A stretch of DNA of 64,000 bases from Haloprofundus marisrubri (GTDB lineage: Archaea; Halobacteriota; Halobacteria; Halobacteriales; Haloferacaceae): NCBI RefSeq assembly GCF_001469955.1, contig NZ_LOPU01000018.1, forward strand, positions 64,001-128,000, written 5' to 3'. The position numbers and the translations under genes are program-made. This document shows, one piece after another, positions 40,645 to 49,058 of this stretch. Under the pieces are notes generated by a model. That model searched no databases. It had not been told where the DNA came from and saw only the letters and a program-made list of their open reading frames with translations. Within the stretch, counting starts at the first letter, position 1. Each line of letters begins with the position of its first letter.

Positions 40645-41871
40645 TTAGGCCAGACACGCCGCAACGACGCGCAACGCATCCTCACCGCGAACCTCGTCGG
40701 CGAGCAGTGGCACCCGTTTCACGTCTCTGCCTCTGAACAGTTCGGTCGCCCGCCGGAGCGAGCGCTGCTGGACCTGCCAGCGACGCTGACAGAACTCGCA
40801 GTGTTCGGGGTCGGGTGCGACCATCCAGTTAGGGTCGATGCCCGCAACGTCGCTGGGGTCCTCCATCACGCGGTTGACGACGAGCGTCCGCACCGGGATG
40901 CCGAACTCGTCGAGACGAGCGACGAGACGCTCGGACTCGACGACGCTCATCTCTTCGGGAATCATCACGACCCGGAAGTCCGTCCGCTCGGGGTCTCTGA
41001 GAACCGCACGGAGTCGCTTGATGCGCTCCTTGGCCTCCTCCAACTGCTCCATCCCCGACGGCCCGGGGTCCGCACCGCCGAACATCCCTTTCAGGTTGTC
41101 CATCATCCCACGCATCCGCTCGCGGAAACTGACGAGACGGCCGACCATCGAGTCGAGCATCTCCGGTAGTTGGAGCAGGCGGAGCGTGTGACCCGTCGGC
41201 GCGGTGTCGACGACGACGCGGTCGAATCGGGGGTCGTCCATGTGTTCGAGCAGTTGTCGCATCGCCGCCATCTCGTCGGCCCCGGGCATCGTGCCGTCGA
41301 GTAGCGGGTGGCCCCCCTCGCCGTCGTCGCCGGTGAACGGATTCTCGTCGCCGCCGAAGGGGTTGCCCGAGTCGCTCGAACCCCCGGGACCACCGGGTCC
41401 GCCAGCACCGCCCATACCGCCCATGCCACCGAACATATCGCCCATGCCACCCATTCCGCCGAGTCCGTCGCCGCCTTCGCCGAACAGGCCGTCGTCCATC
41501 GCGGCGTCGGGGTCGATTTCGGCGGCGAAAAGCGGGATGTCCTCGCGGATGCGCGTCGGTTCGGCGGGAATCTCGCCGCCGAGCGTGTCCGACAGCGAGT
41601 GCGCGGGGTCGGTAGAGACGACGAGCGTCGTCGCCCCCTCGGCGGCGCTCCGGAGCGCCGTCGCCGCCGCCATCGTCGTCTTGCCGACGCCGCCTTTGCC
41701 GCCGTAGAGGACGAACTCCGCGGCGTCAACGTCGCCGGGGAGGTCCGAGAGGTCGTCGGCCGCCTCGACTTCGACGTCTATCGACGCCGCCGCGTCGTCT
41801 TCGACCGTCGACTCGTCGTTCTCCTCGGAGTCGTCGACGCCGTCGACGGGTTCCACGTCGAGATTTGCCAT
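40645..41871 (-). CDS. ArsA/Get3-family ATPase with Gly/Met-rich insert
   Basis: A 408-residue ATPase. P-loop GGKGGVGKTT at residues 57-66; switch I region VVSTDPAHSLSDTLG near 84-98; switch II VVDTAPTGHTLRLLQLPE near 220-237. The ArsA/Get3 zinc-dimer CxxC is represented by CEFC near residue 370. Between residues about 128 and 190 there is a Gly/Met/Asp-rich insertion (GMGGMGDMFGGMGGMGG), unlike most Get3 proteins. Get3 targets tail-anchored proteins to membranes; ArsA drives arsenite efflux. No ars genes are near, so a Get3-like role is likely. Confidence 0.85.
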   Translation of the reverse strand: MANLDVEPVDGVDDSEENDESTVEDDAAASIDVEVEAADDLSDLPGDVDAAEFVLYGGKGGVGKTTMAAATALRSAAEGATTLVVSTDPAHSLSDTLGGEIPAEPTRIREDIPLFAAEIDPDAAMDDGLFGEGGDGLGGMGGMGDMFGGMGGMGGAGGPGGPGGSSDSGNPFGGDENPFTGDDGEGGHPLLDGTMPGADEMAAMRQLLEHMDDPRFDRVVVDTAPTGHTLRLLQLPEMLDSMVGRLVSFRERMRGMMDNLKGMFGGADPGPSGMEQLEEAKERIKRLRAVLRDPERTDFRVVMIPEEMSVVESERLVARLDEFGIPVRTLVVNRVMEDPSDVAGIDPNWMVAPDPEHCEFCQRRWQVQQRSLRRATELFRGRDVKRVPLLADEVRGEDALRVVAACLA

Positions 41872-41958
41872 ACGCCCCATCGCGTCCGAGGGTTTGTGTA
41901 CCCGTCGGTCCAGTCGTCGAGCGGGCGTCAGAATACCGAGAGGAGTTGCGAAGAAGGC

Positions 41959-43056
41959 TCAGAAGTAGTCGGCGAGACGCTTCGCCGCCTCCTGCGCGCG
42001 CGGCGTGACGAGGGCGAAGCGAATCCAGTCCGCGCGGGCGGGACCGAACGCTTCGCCGGGCATTCCTGCCACTCCTGCCTCGTCGATGAGTCGTTCGACG
42101 TTCGCCATCGTCCCGGGGAACCCGTCGAACCGCGCCAGCACGTAGAACGCCCCCTCCGGCCGGGTGTAGTCCGCGCCCGCTTCGTCCAGTGCGTCGGTGA
42201 ACGCGGCGATTCGGTCCGAGAGCATCGACCGCGTCTCCTCGTAGTACTCCGGTTCCGTCTCCCGAAGCGCCTGCAACACGGCGTACTGGGCGGGGTTGCT
42301 CCCGGCGACGTTGACGAGCATGTGCCGGGTTTTTGCGGCGTCGACGAGCGACTCCGGGAAGATTGCGTAGCCCACACGAAAACCCGTGATAGCCATCGAC
42401 TTCGAGAACGCGCTGGTGACGATGCGGTTCTCGGAGTCGATGGTGAGCGCACTCTCGAACTCGCCCGTGTAGTCGAAGTGGTCGTACACCTCGTCGGCGA
42501 CGAGCAGGGCGTCCACCTCCTCGGCGAGCGAGACGAGTGCTTCCATCGTCTCACGGCTGTAGACGACGCCGGTGGGATTGTTCGGCGTGTTGGCGACGAT
42601 GAGCGCCGTCTCCTCGGTCGCCGCCTCGCGCATCGCCTCGACGTCGATTTCGCCGCCCTCGGCGACGGGGACGAGTGTCACGTCGCCGCCGAGCATCTGT
42701 GCCTTCCCGGGGTAGTACGGGTACACCGGGTCGGTGAGTAGCACCCCGTCTCCGGCGTCGCGTTCGAGCGCCCGCGCCATCGCCAGATAGTTCGCCTCGC
42801 CCGCGCCGTTCGTGACGACGATTTGGGAGGGGTCGACGTTGCGACGCTCGGCTATCTCGCCGCGCAGTTCGGTGAGGCCGGCGCTCGGGCCGTACTGGAA
42901 CTCGTCGGCGTCGAAGTCGGCGAACTCCCGCAGGCCGTCGCGCAGCGCCGCCGGCGGTTCCCAGTCGGGATTGCCGCTCACCATGTCGACGACATCTCGG
43001 TCGGCGGCCTCGGCGTAGCGCATCACCCGGAAGAACAACGGTTCCTCGTAGTCCAT
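41959..43056 (-). CDS. Pyridoxal-phosphate-dependent aminotransferase (class I)
   Basis: A 365-residue fold-type I aminotransferase. Visible are VTNGAGEANYLAMAR near residue 62, NTPNNPTGVVYSRE (155-168), LLVADEVYDHFDYTG and the Schiff-base Lys in VTSAFSKSMAITGFRVGY near residue 217, and the C-terminal Arg in WIRFALVTP. The best guess is an aspartate- or aromatic-aminotransferase-type enzyme; its substrate is not resolved. It ends 87 bases after the ArsA gene start and is divergent from cinA. Length fits the family. Confidence 0.9.
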   Translation of the reverse strand: MDYEEPLFFRVMRYAEAADRDVVDMVSGNPDWEPPAALRDGLREFADFDADEFQYGPSAGLTELRGEIAERRNVDPSQIVVTNGAGEANYLAMARALERDAGDGVLLTDPVYPYYPGKAQMLGGDVTLVPVAEGGEIDVEAMREAATEETALIVANTPNNPTGVVYSRETMEALVSLAEEVDALLVADEVYDHFDYTGEFESALTIDSENRIVTSAFSKSMAITGFRVGYAIFPESLVDAAKTRHMLVNVAGSNPAQYAVLQALRETEPEYYEETRSMLSDRIAAFTDALDEAGADYTRPEGAFYVLARFDGFPGTMANVERLIDEAGVAGMPGEAFGPARADWIRFALVTPRAQEAAKRLADYF

Positions 43057-43168
43057 GGTACGGCGTCGGACGGTGGGTAGTTGCTTCTTTCGCCCGCGGT
43101 AGCCGAGACAGACCGTCTGCGGAGACGGCGGAGGGAGACTTTTTGGACCTGACTCCTTACCTCAGACC

Positions 43169-43681
43169 ATGCGAGACCACGCCGACGACCTGCCGGTCGA
43201 AGAACGCCTCGGCGACGCGCTTCGAGAACGTGGCGACACCGTCGCCGTCGCCGAATCCTGCACGGGTGGCCTCGTCGGGTCGCTTCTGACCGACGTCCCG
43301 GGGTCGAGCGACTACTTCGACCGCTCGGTCGTCACCTACTCCTACGACGCCAAGCGCGACCTCTTGGCCGTCTCCAGAGAGTCGTTGGACGACCACGGGG
43401 CGGTGAGCGACGCCGTCGCCCGCGAGATGGCCCAAGGCGTCCGAGACACCGCCGACACGACGTGGGGTATCGCGACGACGGGTATCGCCGGTCCCGACGG
43501 GGGTAGCAACGACAAACCCGTCGGAACGGTGTACGTTGGCCTCGCGTACGCCGCCGAGTGGGGTACCGGCGAGTCGTTCGTGACGGCGACGCGCCACGAG
43601 TTCGACGGGTCACGACACGACGTGAAAGAACAGTTCGCGCGGGCGGCGCTGGAGACGTTGGAAGAAGCGCTCGACGAGTGA
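43169..43681 (+). CDS. CinA-family nicotinamide-nucleotide amidase domain protein
   Basis: A 170-residue stand-alone C-terminal domain of CinA (PncC). The motifs VAVAESCTGGLVGSLLTDVPGS (with SCTGG), VSDAVAREMAQGVRDTADTTWGIATTGIAGP and SDNKPVGTVYVG-like NDKPVGTVYVGLAYA fit well. It hydrolyses the amide of nicotinamide mononucleotide to nicotinate mononucleotide in NAD recycling. A cttttt box about 27 bases upstream indicates a leaderless transcript. Length is typical for the single-domain form. Confidence 0.9.
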   Translation: MRDHADDLPVEERLGDALRERGDTVAVAESCTGGLVGSLLTDVPGSSDYFDRSVVTYSYDAKRDLLAVSRESLDDHGAVSDAVAREMAQGVRDTADTTWGIATTGIAGPDGGSNDKPVGTVYVGLAYAAEWGTGESFVTATRHEFDGSRHDVKEQFARAALETLEEALDE

Positions 43682-43723
43682 ACTGCGTTCGCTGGCCAAC
43701 GAGGCAGTATACCGACTACCGAA

Positions 43724-44431
43724 CTACTGACTCGGCGTCGACGGCGTCGGGTTGTCCACCGGTGGCGACACCACGTCGCTGTCGCTTCGTTCCTCGTAGG
43801 TCTCGCGCGCGGGAACGTTGACGAACTCGTCGCGGGCGCAGTCGTACGCCGTCAGCGACCCGCCGTAGACGCACCCGGTGTCGAGGCCGATTGCGTGCGG
43901 TCGGTCCACCGGACTGTCGAGTGGCGTGTGTCCGAAGAACACCCGCGGCGGTCCTTCGTGGTACTCCCACCAGAACGGGCCGCCGTAGGACTCGTCGGCG
44001 GTCGGTTCGCGCATGTTCAGCAGTTCCTCGGTCGTGTGGTCGACCAGTTTTCTGTGAGGATTGACGCCGCCGTGGACGACGAGGTTGTCGTCCCACGAGA
44101 TGGCGACGGGCAGCGATTCCAGATACCGCATGTCCTCGTCGGTGAGTTCCGGCAGTGTCGCGTCGCCGCGGAACAGTTTCGCCTCGTTGTTGCCGCGGAC
44201 GGAGACGGCGTTGTCGAGCGACCGCACGAGTTCGACGACGCCGTGGTTGTCCGGACCCTTTCGAACGAGGTCACCGACGAAGACGAGCAACTCGTTGTCG
44301 TCGGGGTCGAGTTCGTCGAGCAAGTCCTCCAACTCCCGGTGACAGCCGTGTACGTCGCCGATAACGTAGATTCCCTTCCAGTCGTCGGCATCGAGACGCC
44401 GGTGTTCCGGAGTGACAGCGAGCGAATCCAT
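43724..44431 (-). CDS. Metallophosphoesterase (PPP/diadenosine-tetraphosphatase type)
   Basis: A 235-residue calcineurin-like phosphatase. The PPP-type signature is complete: GDVHGCHRELEDLL (near residues 22-36), GDLVRKGPDN, RGNNEAKLF, VVHGGVNPHRKL and FGHTPLDSP. It resembles ApaH/serine-threonine phosphatases, but whether it hydrolyses Ap4A or phosphoproteins is not known. The start at 44431 (MDSLAVTP) is used; the earlier in-frame ATG at 44602 would add a long leader lacking any homology. It is divergent from the YdjM-like gene. Confidence 0.85.
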   Translation of the reverse strand: MDSLAVTPEHRRLDADDWKGIYVIGDVHGCHRELEDLLDELDPDDNELLVFVGDLVRKGPDNHGVVELVRSLDNAVSVRGNNEAKLFRGDATLPELTDEDMRYLESLPVAISWDDNLVVHGGVNPHRKLVDHTTEELLNMREPTADESYGGPFWWEYHEGPPRVFFGHTPLDSPVDRPHAIGLDTGCVYGGSLTAYDCARDEFVNVPARETYEERSDSDVVSPPVDNPTPSTPSQ

Positions 44432-44594
44432 CGGTTGACGAAAGAAATCGCTGGCGAGAAAAAACCCTGACGGCCGGTTGGTCGCCACACTGGGGCCACA
44501 CCGGCGTCCCAGCGGGACGACACTGCGACTCGGCCGACGCCGCGCCGACAGGTGGAAACGTTTGTGTCGGTTCAGTTCGACGGACCGTCGTCGG

Positions 44595-45083
44595 ATGAAC
44601 AAGAAAGGTCACGTGTTGAACGCCGCCCTCCTCAGCATCGGTCTCGGTTACGTGCTCGAACCGTCGGGTGACGTTCCCACCTTCGTCGCTATCGCCGAAC
44701 TCTCCGTTCCAATCGTCCTCGGTGCGCTGTTTCCCGACGTCGACACCGCGTTCGGCAAGCACCGCAAGACGCTGCACAACTTTCTGGTGCTCGGTATCTT
44801 CGTCGCGTTCCCCATTCTCTTCGAGAACCTGTACTTCGTCTGGGTCGGCATCCTCACCCACTACGTGCTCGACCTGTTCGGGAGTCGGCGCGGACTGGCC
44901 TTTTTCTACCCGTACAAAAAGGAGTACAGTCTCCCGTTCGGCGTCACCACGTCGAGCAAGTGGGCGGACCTCGTGACGGTGCTCATCACGCTCGCGGAAG
45001 TCGCGCTGTTCGCGTTGGTGCATTACTTCGTCGTACCGCTGGACGGCGGTCTCGACGCGGTGACGGCGCTGTTCGGGTTCTGA
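44595..45083 (+). CDS. YdjM/LexA-binding-like membrane metal-dependent hydrolase
   Basis: A 162-residue protein starting MNKKGHVLNAALLSIGLGYV. It contains GALFPDVDTAFGKHRKTLHNF with H, D and D-H ligands typical of the YdjM family of membrane-bound predicted metal-dependent hydrolases, and HYVLDLFGSRRGLAF with an HxxxD motif. Four hydrophobic segments occur (about 9-27, 38-52, 62-90, 128-150). Function is unknown; the family includes bacterial YdjM. The start at 44595 is the first codon after a cgtttgtg-type upstream box. Confidence 0.82.
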   Translation: MNKKGHVLNAALLSIGLGYVLEPSGDVPTFVAIAELSVPIVLGALFPDVDTAFGKHRKTLHNFLVLGIFVAFPILFENLYFVWVGILTHYVLDLFGSRRGLAFFYPYKKEYSLPFGVTTSSKWADLVTVLITLAEVALFALVHYFVVPLDGGLDAVTALFGF

Positions 45084-45087
45084 GCGT

Positions 45088-45191
45088 CCGGGCGTCGTCA
45101 GACGGTCGAGTCGGTTCGAGCAACTGAATCTGGCGAACCGGGCGTCGTCAGACGGTCGAGTCGGTTCGAGCAACTGAATCTGGCGAACCGG
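45088..45191. repeat. Direct tandem repeat, 50-bp unit, two copies
   Basis: The block from ccgggcgtcgtcagacggtc onwards is repeated exactly with a period of 50 bases (45088-45137 and 45138-45187), with a few further bases of a third copy. It lies between the convergent YdjM-like and PHP-like genes and looks recent because the copies are identical. Confidence 0.95.
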
Positions 45192-45198
45192 TCGACGC

Positions 45199-45987
45199 TC
45201 AGTACACGGCCACGTCGTCGAACCGCCCCTCGTAGACGAGTTGACGCGGGTGGGTCGGTTCGGTTCCCGAGAGAAGGAGACGGTCTATCTTTCCCCACGT
45301 GTTCTCGTAGCCCAGGTGCGAGAACTCCGCGAGCGTTCGCAGTCGGTGTCGGAGTCCGGGTCGATGCTCTACTGTCCGAGACGTGCCCCCACGGAGCGCG
45401 GTTGTGAGGTCGGCCTCCGTGTCGATACGTCGGTCGAACGCCGTCCACGCTTCCCCCACGTTGCCTCGGAGGTGCGCGTACGACGACCCGAACTCGGGTT
45501 TCTCGAAGTTGGCGGCGATGTCGGCAGCGCGGCGATTCTGACAGGGGAAACACTTGCCGTTGTACGTCTCGACGCCGTGGAGTTCGTCCTCGAACGCCTC
45601 GATTTCGACGCGGCCGAGACTGACGTTCAACAGTGCGGGGTGTGGAACGAGTACGGCCGCTTCCTGTCGTCGGCACTCGGCGAGCGCACCTTCGATAGTG
45701 ATGAAATCCGGAATCGGGTCGGTGAGACCGATGGCCAGCAGGTGTTTGCGGTCGCTCCACGGTCCGGTGAACAGTTCGCGGGCGGGGACGACGAGCAACT
45801 CGTCGTCGGAGAATCGTTCGGCGCGGGCGCGAATCGTCGGCAGGCGCGTGAAGTGCGGCGCGTAGACGAGTACGTCGATGCCGCGACGCTTCGCTCGGGC
45901 GACGACACGCTCGTCTAAACACTTGACGTGCATGTCGACTCGCGTCCGTTCGCTTCCACTCACAGTCTCCCTCTCGTGAGTACTCAA
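45199..45987 (-). CDS. PHP-domain-like metal-dependent hydrolase
   Basis: A 262-residue protein. VDMHVKCLDERVVARAKRRG near residue 17 retains the PHP pattern of HxH reduced to M-H, and DVLVYAPHFTRLP, LVPHPALLNVSLG and GVETYNGKC fit later motifs of PHP-associated proteins (predicted phosphoesterases, TIM-barrel). The standard HTHT first motif is altered, so activity is uncertain. The C-terminal part AEFSHLGYENTWGKIDRLLL is family-specific. It may be involved in DNA or nucleotide metabolism, but no partner is nearby. Confidence 0.68.
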   Translation of the reverse strand: MSTHERETVSGSERTRVDMHVKCLDERVVARAKRRGIDVLVYAPHFTRLPTIRARAERFSDDELLVVPARELFTGPWSDRKHLLAIGLTDPIPDFITIEGALAECRRQEAAVLVPHPALLNVSLGRVEIEAFEDELHGVETYNGKCFPCQNRRAADIAANFEKPEFGSSYAHLRGNVGEAWTAFDRRIDTEADLTTALRGGTSRTVEHRPGLRHRLRTLAEFSHLGYENTWGKIDRLLLSGTEPTHPRQLVYEGRFDDVAVY

Positions 45988-46028
45988 TTAGGGATTGCTA
46001 TTCGAGCATGCCGGCCGAGGGAAAACGG

Positions 46029-46036
46029 TTTTATTA
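46029..46036 (+). promoter_or_regulatory. TATA-like box for the C2H2 zinc-finger gene
   Basis: ttttatta centred about 26 bases before the ATG at 46058 and supports that start over ATG at 46046. Confidence 0.6.
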
Positions 46037-46057
46037 GTTCCCTACATGTCGGCGGAT

Positions 46058-46369
46058 ATGTCACTTTGGACGTGTGGTGTCGCAGGCTGTGACGGGCGAT
46101 TCGAAGACGCCGAGTCCGCCGTCGTACACCAGACCAACGAACACGAGCGGACCGAGTGCAAGGTCTGCGGCGCTATCGTCCCCGAAGGCTACTTCGCGAT
46201 TCGCCACGCGTTCGACGAACACTCCCGCGCGGAGTATATCCGCGCGTACAACGCCGACTCCGCGGCGGTCCGGATGCGCGAGGGGATACAGGAAGCCATC
46301 GAAGCGGAGGCGGACCTCCAGCGTATCGTCGAACAGGTAGACGCCGGCGGACGCGCGGAGTCGGAGTAG
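46058..46369 (+). CDS. Two-finger C2H2-type zinc protein
   Basis: A 103-residue protein with two tandem C2H2-like motifs: CGVAGC followed by HQTNEH, and CKVC followed by HAFDEH. Finger spacing resembles known DUF7565-type haloarchaeal proteins, and the C terminus VRMREGIQEAIEAEADLQRIVEQVD is an amphipathic helix that may mediate contact with another protein. Start at 46058 is supported by TATA spacing. A nucleic-acid binding role is plausible but not demonstrated. Confidence 0.72.
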   Translation: MSLWTCGVAGCDGRFEDAESAVVHQTNEHERTECKVCGAIVPEGYFAIRHAFDEHSRAEYIRAYNADSAAVRMREGIQEAIEAEADLQRIVEQVDAGGRAESE

Positions 46370-46419
46370 TGCCGTGTCATCGAGGCGCGGTTCGACAGCG
46401 CGGTTCTCTCGTGAAACAC

Positions 46420-46578
46420 TCAGCCACTGATTTCGTCGGCCGAGATGCGTGAGAACCGGTCGCTTCCACACACGCTACAGCGACCGTCGGTGGTCGGCAG
46501 AATGTACGTCTCGTCGCTTCTCTCTCGGGCCGAGTAGGGGCGGCCGCAGCGTTCGCACCGGATGATTTGCCGCGTCAT
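46420..46578 (-). CDS. Small CxxC-CxxC zinc-finger protein, 52 aa
   Basis: A 52-residue protein, MTRQIIRCERCGRPYSARER at its start, with zinc pairs CERC (8-11) and CSVC (34-37) and a middle strand ETYILPTTDGR. The pattern is that of single-ribbon nucleic-acid-binding microproteins. Its start codon overlaps the stop of a 28-residue ORF (ATGA at 46575-46578), so the two may be coupled. No function known; not in any family I can name. Confidence 0.7.
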   Translation of the reverse strand: MTRQIIRCERCGRPYSARERSDETYILPTTDGRCSVCGSDRFSRISADEISG

Positions 46579-46661
46579 CTCTCGACACCTGCCTCGTCGT
46601 CCGACAGGCGTTTCGATGCTCCGTCGTCTCGACTGGATTCAGTGTCGTTGATGGTACTCAT
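46575..46661 (-). CDS. 28-codon leader ORF coupled to the zinc-finger gene
   Basis: ATG at 46661 encodes MSTINDTESSRDDGASKRLS and a further eight acidic residues, a plausible haloarchaeal composition. The stop overlaps the zinc-finger start in ATGA. Fourteen bases upstream is a perfect 14-bp palindrome. The overlap suggests a coupled mini-operon, yet the peptide is too short to be certain. Confidence 0.35.
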   Translation of the reverse strand: MSTINDTESSRDDGASKRLSDDEAGVER

Positions 46662-46674
46662 AATGGGCGGTCGT

Positions 46675-46688
46675 GTGTTCCGGAACAC
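46675..46688. promoter_or_regulatory. Perfect 14-bp palindrome upstream of the small zinc-finger operon
   Basis: gtgttccggaacac, with no interruption, lies 13 bases upstream of the ATG at 46661. Position and symmetry fit an operator for a dimeric regulator. Confidence 0.6.
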
Positions 46689-47048
46689 GTGATGGCTCTG
46701 TGATGTGCCCCGCGTGACCACCACGCGAAGAGAACAGACGTTCGGTAGAACCGGTCCAAGCGGCCTCTCGGCGAGACCGAACACACAGTGCGTATTCGTT
46801 GTTCCGAACGGGAGAGGTATCGCCCGACGACTCAAAAAAGTTCACAGCGGCAGTTCCAGCAGACTGTAACTGAAATGCGACTGAGGCTCAAAACGAGGGC
46901 TCTACCGGCACTCCTCGGACACGCGAGCGTCGAGTCGGCGGAGTAGGAAGCTATCAGTTCTCGCTGTTCTGTCGAGCGAGCAACGCGAGCGGGGGAGGGC
47001 ACGAAGAACGCGAACGCGCTGTTCGGTGTTCGCTCGCGGTTCGAGGAA
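46689..47048. other. Intergenic region without a recognisable gene
   Basis: A 360-base stretch between the nusG gene and the zinc-finger leader ORF. It has short Arg-coding open frames only, which look like by-products of GC bias. A run ctcaaaaaagttc at about 46830-46842 is a possible T-rich terminator or promoter for either side; nothing else is supported. Confidence 0.5.
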
Positions 47049-47486
47049 CTACCGTTCCTCGGAGTCCAGAACGCGAATCTGGTCGCCGCGGACCGTGACC
47101 GGAATCGGAACCGTCGCTTCGTACAGTTCGACGGTCACCTGGTCTTTGGCCTCGTCGATACGCTGGACGCGAGCCTTCTCGCCTTTGAACGGTCCGGCGA
47201 TGAGTTCGACGATGTCTCCCTCGGCGATACCCTCGACGTCGGGCGTCGGCGAGAGGAAGTGCTCGACTTCCGCGAGACTCGAATTGCCCGGGACGATGCT
47301 TCGCGCGTGGGGAATCTCGTCCATCAGGCGTTCGAGCACCGCGGTGTTGTCGGCTTCGACCATCACGTAACTCGTCAGCGAGTCGGGTGCGATGACCGCG
47401 TGAATCTCCGGTTCTTCTTTCGTGGCGAGCATGTCGGCGACGGTGCGCTCCTGTCTCGCCGTCGTCTTCACGGCGAAGATACCCAT
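47049..47486 (-). CDS. spt5: Transcription elongation factor Spt5 (NusG)
   Basis: A 145-residue NusG/Spt5 protein. The NGN domain ([20 protein letters not shown] through the conserved [19 protein letters not shown]) is followed by a KOW domain, [19 protein letters not shown] at residues about 91-110. With Spt4 it binds RNA polymerase and promotes processivity. It follows secE by one base and is co-transcribed with ftsZ1-secE. The length matches archaeal Spt5. Confidence 0.95.
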   Translation of the reverse strand: MGIFAVKTTARQERTVADMLATKEEPEIHAVIAPDSLTSYVMVEADNTAVLERLMDEIPHARSIVPGNSSLAEVEHFLSPTPDVEGIAEGDIVELIAGPFKGEKARVQRIDEAKDQVTVELYEATVPIPVTVRGDQIRVLDSEER

Positions 47487-47487
47487 C

Positions 47488-47661
47488 TCACATGCCTCCG
47501 GGGATGAAGCTCATCACCGCGAAGATGACGAAGCCGAGGAAGCCGACGAGGAAGATGCCGACGCCGGCGATTTTGGCGATTTGGCTGAACTCTTCCCACT
47601 CGGGCGTACTCGCCATCTTCAGTACCCGCACGTAGCTCGCGATATCGTATTTTACGTCCAT
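47488..47661 (-). CDS. secE: Preprotein translocase SecE
   Basis: A 57-residue protein, [20 protein letters not shown] at its start, with a single membrane helix ([20 protein letters not shown]) near the C terminus and the family-conserved P-x-x-x-E-F/Y ([12 protein letters not shown]) amphipathic region. SecE clamps SecY in the Sec translocon. It lies directly upstream of spt5, one base apart, the common archaeal arrangement. Confidence 0.93.
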   Translation of the reverse strand: MDVKYDIASYVRVLKMASTPEWEEFSQIAKIAGVGIFLVGFLGFVIFAVMSFIPGGM

Positions 47662-47773
47662 GTTGTCACCGATAGAGCGTGATGCCTTTTCTATCTATTG
47701 AATACACGACGGGCGGTGTGGCACCGACACCGGCCGTCGGTCGAGAGTCGGCAGACGCTGGTCTTACGCTGCG

Positions 47774-47815
47774 AGTCGCCGGTCGTCCGTCGACAGTCGC
47801 CGGTCGTCCGTCGAC
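47774..47815. repeat. Tandem 21-bp repeat between ftsZ1 and secE
   Basis: Two identical consecutive copies of a 21-base unit whose first 20 bases are agtcgccggtcgtccgtcga, in the 200-base space between ftsZ1 and secE. It could be a leftover duplication; no encoded product is supported. Confidence 0.9.
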
Positions 47816-47865
47816 TGCGCTCGTGCTGCGCCCACCGACTGTAGTTGTCTCCGTCGATTACTCGA

Positions 47866-49020
47866 TTACTCGACGAAGTCGATGTCTTCGGTCCGCTGCG
47901 GCTGTTGTTGTTGCTGCTGCTGGTTCTGTTGGTCCTGTGGTTCGTCCGAGCGGCCGTAAATCTGCGGCGAGTCGACGCCGGTGACGACAATCATCGTCCG
48001 CATCTGACCTTCGAGTTCCTCGTCGATGGAGGTACCCCAGATGATACGCGCGTCGGGGTCGATACGGTCGTAAATCTCCTCGACGACGCCCTCCGCTTCT
48101 TCGATGCTCATGTCGGAGCCACCGGTGACGTTGACGAGCGCGGAGTTCGCACCCGAGATGTCCACGTCGAGAAGCGGCGAGCGCAGCGCAGACTTGACCG
48201 AGTCTTGCGCTTTCTGCTCGGAGTCGGACTCGCCGAGTCCAATCATCGCCACGCCACCTTTCTCCATGACCGTCCGAACGTCGGCGAAGTCGAGGTTGAC
48301 GAGGCCGGGTTTCGTGATGAGTTCGGTGATACCTTTGACAGAGCGCATCAGCACTTCGTCGCTCACCTTGAACGCCTGCCGAACCGGGAGTTTCCCGACG
48401 GCGTCGAGCAGTCGGTCGTTCGGGACGACGATGACCGTGTCGGCGACGTCGCGGAGTCGTTCGAGACCCGCTTCGGCGTTCGTTCGTCGGACCTCTCCCT
48501 CGGCGGTAAAGGGCGTCGTAACGATAGCGATGGTGAGCGCACCCGACTCGCGGGCGGCTTTGGCGACGACGGGCGCCGAGCCGGTGCCGGTGCCGCCACC
48601 GAGACCGGCGGTGACGAACACCATGTCGGAACCGTCGATGGCGTCGTGAATCTCCTGTTGGCTCTCGATGGCGGCCTCCTCGCCGACCTGCGGGAGCGAC
48701 CCCGCGCCACGGCCCTGCGTTTTCTCCTGACCCATCAGAATCTTCGTGTCGGCGGAGGTGTCGACGAGATGCTGAACGTCGGTGTTGGCGGCGACGAGAC
48801 TCGCGCCGTGGATGCCTTCTTCGGCCATGCGGTTGACCGTGTTCCCACCGGCCCCACCACAGCCTACCACGGTGATGTTCGTCTGGAGGTCTTTGAGGAT
48901 GTCCTGCAGTTCGTCGTCGGTCATCGTCCCCGAGCGCTTCGGTTCTGCGTCGAACTGCTCGTCGCCGGTCCCACCCGACTGTTCGGCCTCGTCTATTGCT
49001 TCGTCGACGATCGAGTCCAT
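47866..49020 (-). CDS. ftsZ1: Cell division protein FtsZ (FtsZ1)
   Basis: A 384-residue tubulin-like GTPase. The N-terminal [15 protein letters not shown] (residues 51-65), AANTD (77-81), [12 protein letters not shown] (139-150) and VPNDRLL are the FtsZ GTP-binding signatures, and the T7 loop region [20 protein letters not shown] with the catalytic Asp is present. The C-terminal linker is Gln-rich (QQQQQQQ) and ends in TEDIDFVE, a conserved tail for partner binding. In haloarchaea FtsZ1 assembles the division ring with FtsZ2 and SepF. The start is set at [10 protein letters not shown] (49020) rather than 49032. Confidence 0.96.
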   Translation of the reverse strand: MDSIVDEAIDEAEQSGGTGDEQFDAEPKRSGTMTDDELQDILKDLQTNITVVGCGGAGGNTVNRMAEEGIHGASLVAANTDVQHLVDTSADTKILMGQEKTQGRGAGSLPQVGEEAAIESQQEIHDAIDGSDMVFVTAGLGGGTGTGSAPVVAKAARESGALTIAIVTTPFTAEGEVRRTNAEAGLERLRDVADTVIVVPNDRLLDAVGKLPVRQAFKVSDEVLMRSVKGITELITKPGLVNLDFADVRTVMEKGGVAMIGLGESDSEQKAQDSVKSALRSPLLDVDISGANSALVNVTGGSDMSIEEAEGVVEEIYDRIDPDARIIWGTSIDEELEGQMRTMIVVTGVDSPQIYGRSDEPQDQQNQQQQQQQPQRTEDIDFVE

Positions 49021-49047
49021 ATTTATGCGCAAAGCTTACTGAGCGGC

Positions 49048-49058
49048 CTTAATTATCT
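49048..49058 (-). promoter_or_regulatory. TATA-like box of ftsZ1
   Basis: On the minus strand, aagataattaag (ccttaattatctt on the plus strand) is centred about 32 bases before the ftsZ1 start, giving a leader of about five bases. Confidence 0.55.

Noticed and set aside
46689-47048. Short open frames in the spacer before spt5
   Set aside because: They are 20-60 codons, Arg-rich, without promoter, coupling or motif.
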